A DNA stretch of 64,000 nt from 13-2-20CM-66-19 sp963824395. Its GTDB lineage: Bacteria > Pseudomonadota > Gammaproteobacteria > Steroidobacterales > Steroidobacteraceae. Below are positions 61,307 through 64,000 of the stretch, in pieces. Made by a program: the position numbers and the translations under genes. Location of the stretch: the NCBI GenBank assembly GCA_963824395.1, contig CAWGPF010000001.1, positions 2,108,001-2,172,000 on the forward strand, written 5' to 3'. Positions within the stretch are counted from its first letter, which is position 1, and every line of letters begins with the position of its first letter. The notes beneath the pieces are model-generated. The model was not told the DNA's origin and did not search any database. It saw only the letters and a program-made list of their open reading frames with translations.

Positions 61307-63397
61307 ATGGCCACCACCGCGCACCTCACCCGACTGAACGCCGCGCAGCGCAAGGCGGTCACGCACGGCGAGCCGCTGCCGGAGAAGGGCTACCGTTCCG
61401 GGCCGCTGCTGATCGTGGCGGGCGCCGGCACCGGCAAGACCGATACGCTCGCCTACCGCGTCGCGCACCTGGTGATCAACGGCGTGGACCCGGCACGCAT
61501 CCTCATGCTGACCTTCACGCGCCGCGCCGCCACCGAAATGCGCCGGCGCGCGCACGAGATCACCCGCAAGGCGCTCGATGAGCCCTTAGGGGGGGTGAGC
61601 CAGAGCATCTCCCAGCGCCTGTCCTGGGCGGGCACCTTCCACTCGATCGGCAACCGCCTGCTGCGCCACTACGCCCCGCACGTGCAGCTCGATCCGCACT
61701 TCAGCGTCATCGACCGCGGCGACTCCTCGGACCTGATGGACAGCCTGCGCCAGGAGCTGGGCCTCGCCGGCAAGGAGCAGCGCTTCCCGCGCAAGGACAC
61801 CTGCCTGCAGATCTACTCGACCCGCGTCAACACGCGCGCGAGCCTGAAGGAGACCCTCGAGCAGCAGTACTCGTGGTGCGCACAGTGGGAGGACGAGCTC
61901 GCCCACCTGTTCCGCGCCTACGTCGAGCAGAAGCAGCACTCGCGTCTGCTCGACTACGACGACCTCTTGCTCTACTGGCACGCCATGATGTGCGAGCCGC
62001 GGCTGGCGCAGCACATCGGGGCGCACTTCGATCACGTGCTGGTCGATGAGTACCAGGACACCAACCGCCTGCAGGCCGAGATTCTGCACGCCCTGAAGCC
62101 CGACGGCGCCGGCATGGTCGTGGTGGGTGACGATGCACAGGCCATCTACTCCTTCCGCGCCGCGGCCGTGGAGAACATCCTTGGCTTCCCGGAGCGCTTC
62201 CAGCCGGCCGCCGAGGTGGTGACGCTGGCGCAGAACTACCGCTCGACGCAGCCGATCCTCGACGTCGCCAATGCCGTCATGTCGGAGGCGCCGCGCCAGC
62301 ACCGCAAGTACCTCCTGTCGGTGCGCGGGGACGGGGCGCGGCCGCGCGCCGTGACGGTCGATGAGCTGCAGACGCAGGCCGAGTACGTATGCGCTGAGGT
62401 GCTCAAGCGCCGCGAGGCGAGCGTGCCGCTCAAGCGCCAGGCGGTGCTGTTCCGCAGCGCGAGCCACAGCGACATCCTCGAAGTGGAGCTGACCAAGCGC
62501 AAGATCCCGTTCGTGAAGTATGGCGGCCTTAAGTTCCTCGAGGCGGCGCACATCAAGGATCTGCTGGGCGTGCTGCGCTGGGCCGACAACCCGCGCAATA
62601 CCCTGGCGGCGTTTCGTACCCTGCAGCTGCTCTCCGGCATGGGGCCGGTGAATGCGCGCGCGGCGCTCGATCACTTCGAGGCCGGCGGCTCCTCGTTCGC
62701 CTCCCTTGCCGGCTTCAAGCCGCCGCAGACTTCCGCCGTCGACTGGGAGCGCCTCGTCGCGCTGCTGCAGGCGCTGGCGGATCCGCAGCGTCCGTGGCCC
62801 GGACAGGTGAACCTCGTGCGTGAGTGGTACCGGCCGCACTTCGAGCGCCTCTACGAGCAGTTCCACACGCGCCTCGGGGATCTTGAGCAGCTCGAGCTGC
62901 TCTCGGGCCAGTACCCGTCCCGCGAGCGCTTCCTCACCGAGCTCACGCTCGATCCGCCCAATGCCACGAGCGACCTGTCGGGACGCCCGACGCTCGATGA
63001 GGACTTCCTGGTGCTCTCGACCATCCACTCCGCCAAGGGCATGGAGTGGGACACGGTGTTCGTCCTGAACGTGGTGGACGGCAGCTTTCCGTCCGAGTTC
63101 TCCACCGGCAAGAGCGAGCTCATCGAGGAGGAGCGGCGCCTGCTGTACGTAGCGCTGACGCGCGCGCAGAACGATCTGCTGCTGGTGGTGCCGCTGAAGT
63201 TCCACCTGACACACCAGTCGCGCCAGGGGGATGCGCACGTCTACGGCGGCCGCAGCCGCTTCGTCACGGAGAAAGTGCAGAAGACGCTGGAGCCGATCAC
63301 CTTCCACGGCTCCTCACTCGGCGCGGGGGACACGCTGCAGGATGCCGCGGCGCCGGTCACCGTCGACGTCGGCGCCCGCCTGCGCGACATGTGGTGA
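61307..63397 (+). CDS. SF1 ATP-dependent DNA helicase (UvrD/Rep-like)
   Basis: A 696-residue superfamily 1A helicase. Walker A AGAGTGKT is at about 38-45, Walker B VDEYQDTNRLQ, motif III GDDAQAIYSFRAA, motif V STIHSAKGMEWDTVF and motif VI LLYVALTRAQND. It unwinds DNA 3' to 5' in repair or replication restart. It is shorter at the C terminus than UvrD and its N terminus has a GYRSGPLL insertion before the Walker motif, as in a group of Rep-like helicases in high-GC bacteria. Confidence 0.93.
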   Translation: MATTAHLTRLNAAQRKAVTHGEPLPEKGYRSGPLLIVAGAGTGKTDTLAYRVAHLVINGVDPARILMLTFTRRAATEMRRRAHEITRKALDEPLGGVSQSISQRLSWAGTFHSIGNRLLRHYAPHVQLDPHFSVIDRGDSSDLMDSLRQELGLAGKEQRFPRKDTCLQIYSTRVNTRASLKETLEQQYSWCAQWEDELAHLFRAYVEQKQHSRLLDYDDLLLYWHAMMCEPRLAQHIGAHFDHVLVDEYQDTNRLQAEILHALKPDGAGMVVVGDDAQAIYSFRAAAVENILGFPERFQPAAEVVTLAQNYRSTQPILDVANAVMSEAPRQHRKYLLSVRGDGARPRAVTVDELQTQAEYVCAEVLKRREASVPLKRQAVLFRSASHSDILEVELTKRKIPFVKYGGLKFLEAAHIKDLLGVLRWADNPRNTLAAFRTLQLLSGMGPVNARAALDHFEAGGSSFASLAGFKPPQTSAVDWERLVALLQALADPQRPWPGQVNLVREWYRPHFERLYEQFHTRLGDLEQLELLSGQYPSRERFLTELTLDPPNATSDLSGRPTLDEDFLVLSTIHSAKGMEWDTVFVLNVVDGSFPSEFSTGKSELIEEERRLLYVALTRAQNDLLLVVPLKFHLTHQSRQGDAHVYGGRSRFVTEKVQKTLEPITFHGSSLGAGDTLQDAAAPVTVDVGARLRDMW

Positions 63398-63398
63398 C

Positions 63399-64000
63399 TC
63401 AGCGCGGCTTCACGAAGCGCATTGTGAAGCGGTCGCTCTCGCCGATGGCGGCGTACTTGTCGTGGTCCTTATCCCCGAGGCGATACGAGGGCGGCAGCGT
63501 CCACACGCCCTGCTCGTAGTCCTTGGTGTCCTTGGGGTTGGAGTTCACCTGTGACTTGGCCACGAGGCGGAACCCCTGCGCCTCGATCAGACGGATGGCG
63601 TAGTCCTCGTTGACGTAACCGCTCTTGGCCTTCGGATCCTGCGCTACGGCGGGGTTGCCGCGATGCTCGACGATGCCGAGCACGCCGCCGGGCTTGAGCG
63701 CCCGGTAGAGCGTCGCCATCACCTGCGAGGCCTGACCTTGCGCCATCCAGTTATGCAGGTTCCTGAAGGTCACGATCATGTCGAGGGAGCCGGGCGGCAC
63801 GAAGTCCGTGCCATCCACCGGCAGTGACAGCACCTGAACTTTGTCATAGACCTGCGGCTGCGCGGCGAGCTTCTCGCGGTAAGCTGCGAGGCGCCGGGTG
63901 TTGTAGGAGCTGCCCGGATCGGCGGCGATGAGCGCGGCGTAGTACGTGCCCCGCTCGCGCAGCAGCGGGGCGAGGATCTCGGTGTACCAGCCCGGCTCCG
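63399..64000 (-). CDS. SAM-dependent methyltransferase (5' part outside window)
   Basis: The visible 200 residues belong to a class I methyltransferase-like protein of the COG4798 type: GWYTEILAPLL at the window edge, then GTDFVPPGSLDMIVTF, YRALKPGGVLGIVEH and a C-terminal segment ending in RFTMRFVKPR. The start lies beyond position 64000, and relatives have a signal peptide there. It would use S-adenosylmethionine, but the acceptor is unknown. It converges with the helicase gene (one base between stops). Confidence 0.85.
   Translation of the reverse strand, partial: EPGWYTEILAPLLRERGTYYAALIAADPGSSYNTRRLAAYREKLAAQPQVYDKVQVLSLPVDGTDFVPPGSLDMIVTFRNLHNWMAQGQASQVMATLYRALKPGGVLGIVEHRGNPAVAQDPKAKSGYVNEDYAIRLIEAQGFRLVAKSQVNSNPKDTKDYEQGVWTLPPSYRLGDKDHDKYAAIGESDRFTMRFVKPR

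Noticed and set aside
1..64000. tRNA, rRNA, CRISPR or insertion sequences
   Set aside because: I saw no cloverleaf-like gene, no spaced direct repeats, no transposase and no terminal inverted repeats; a covariance search was not possible.

Overview
The window is about 64 kb of dense, very GC-rich chromosomal DNA. It holds roughly 60 protein genes, most with short gaps or stop/start overlaps, and I recognise no rRNA, tRNA, CRISPR array, insertion sequence or prophage. The gene content suggests a free-living, high-GC gammaproteobacterium. The evidence is ttcA, a TonB energy transducer, a PrkA-YeaH-SpoVR operon, a glg cluster with a GH57 enzyme, and many secreted or lipid-anchored hydrolases. 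I place it only tentatively near Nevskiales, Steroidobacterales or Xanthomonadales, from gene content alone.

Layout. 1-4371 (minus): an Anbu locus with a circularly permuted ATP-grasp protein, an alpha-E protein, a class A acid phosphatase, a transglutaminase-like protease and the Anbu proteasome homologue, which is cut by the window edge. 4650-10852: a Tat-exported amine oxidase, a TlpA-like thioredoxin overlapping a MarC protein that seems to start at CTG, an SDR, an orphan ECF sigma factor and a secreted GH3 glucosidase. 10978-19970: a ParB-like protein, MATE exporter, YdcF-type protein, rhomboid protease, TraB/GumN protein, CPXCG protein, DUF885 lipoprotein and S66 carboxypeptidase. 20111-25841 (mostly minus): a signalling operon of a receiver-like/TonB fusion, a membrane PAS/Hpt/CheA-type kinase without a CheW domain, a CheY-like protein and a CheX phosphatase. 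25842-31212: a long divergent region and the prkA-yeaH-spoVR operon. 31350-36238: an EF-G paralogue, secreted small proteins, and a PadR regulator with its membrane partner behind a palindromic operator. 36430-45382: the alpha-glucan cluster (glgP, glgC, GH57, malQ, a WHy lipoprotein, convergent glgA). 45420-53843: an AraC-alkyltransferase fusion, M32 carboxypeptidase, ttcA, a phosphatase/ADP-ribosylglycohydrolase fusion, a metallopeptidase/ATP-grasp/CpcT-like lipoprotein operon and an alkyltransferase-like protein. 53857-64000: an S9 peptidase, GST, HAD hydrolase, MFS transporter, an uncharacterised gene pair, a Nudix hydrolase, an SF1 helicase and a partial methyltransferase.

How the genes work together. 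Three clusters look like functional units. The glg cluster makes and breaks down storage glucan, with no branching enzyme of the usual GH13 type in view. The TonB/CheA/CheY/CheX operon looks like a compact phosphorelay that is separate from flagellar chemotaxis and physically tied to a TonB-type envelope protein. Two loci (1-4371 and 50727-53426) each pair an ATP-grasp ligase with a peptidase and may build and cleave peptide-like conjugates. The strongest candidates for undescribed biology are the TonB-receiver fusion operon, the metallopeptidase/ATP-grasp/lipoprotein operon, and the phosphatase/ADP-ribosylglycohydrolase fusion whose second metal-binding motif is degenerate.
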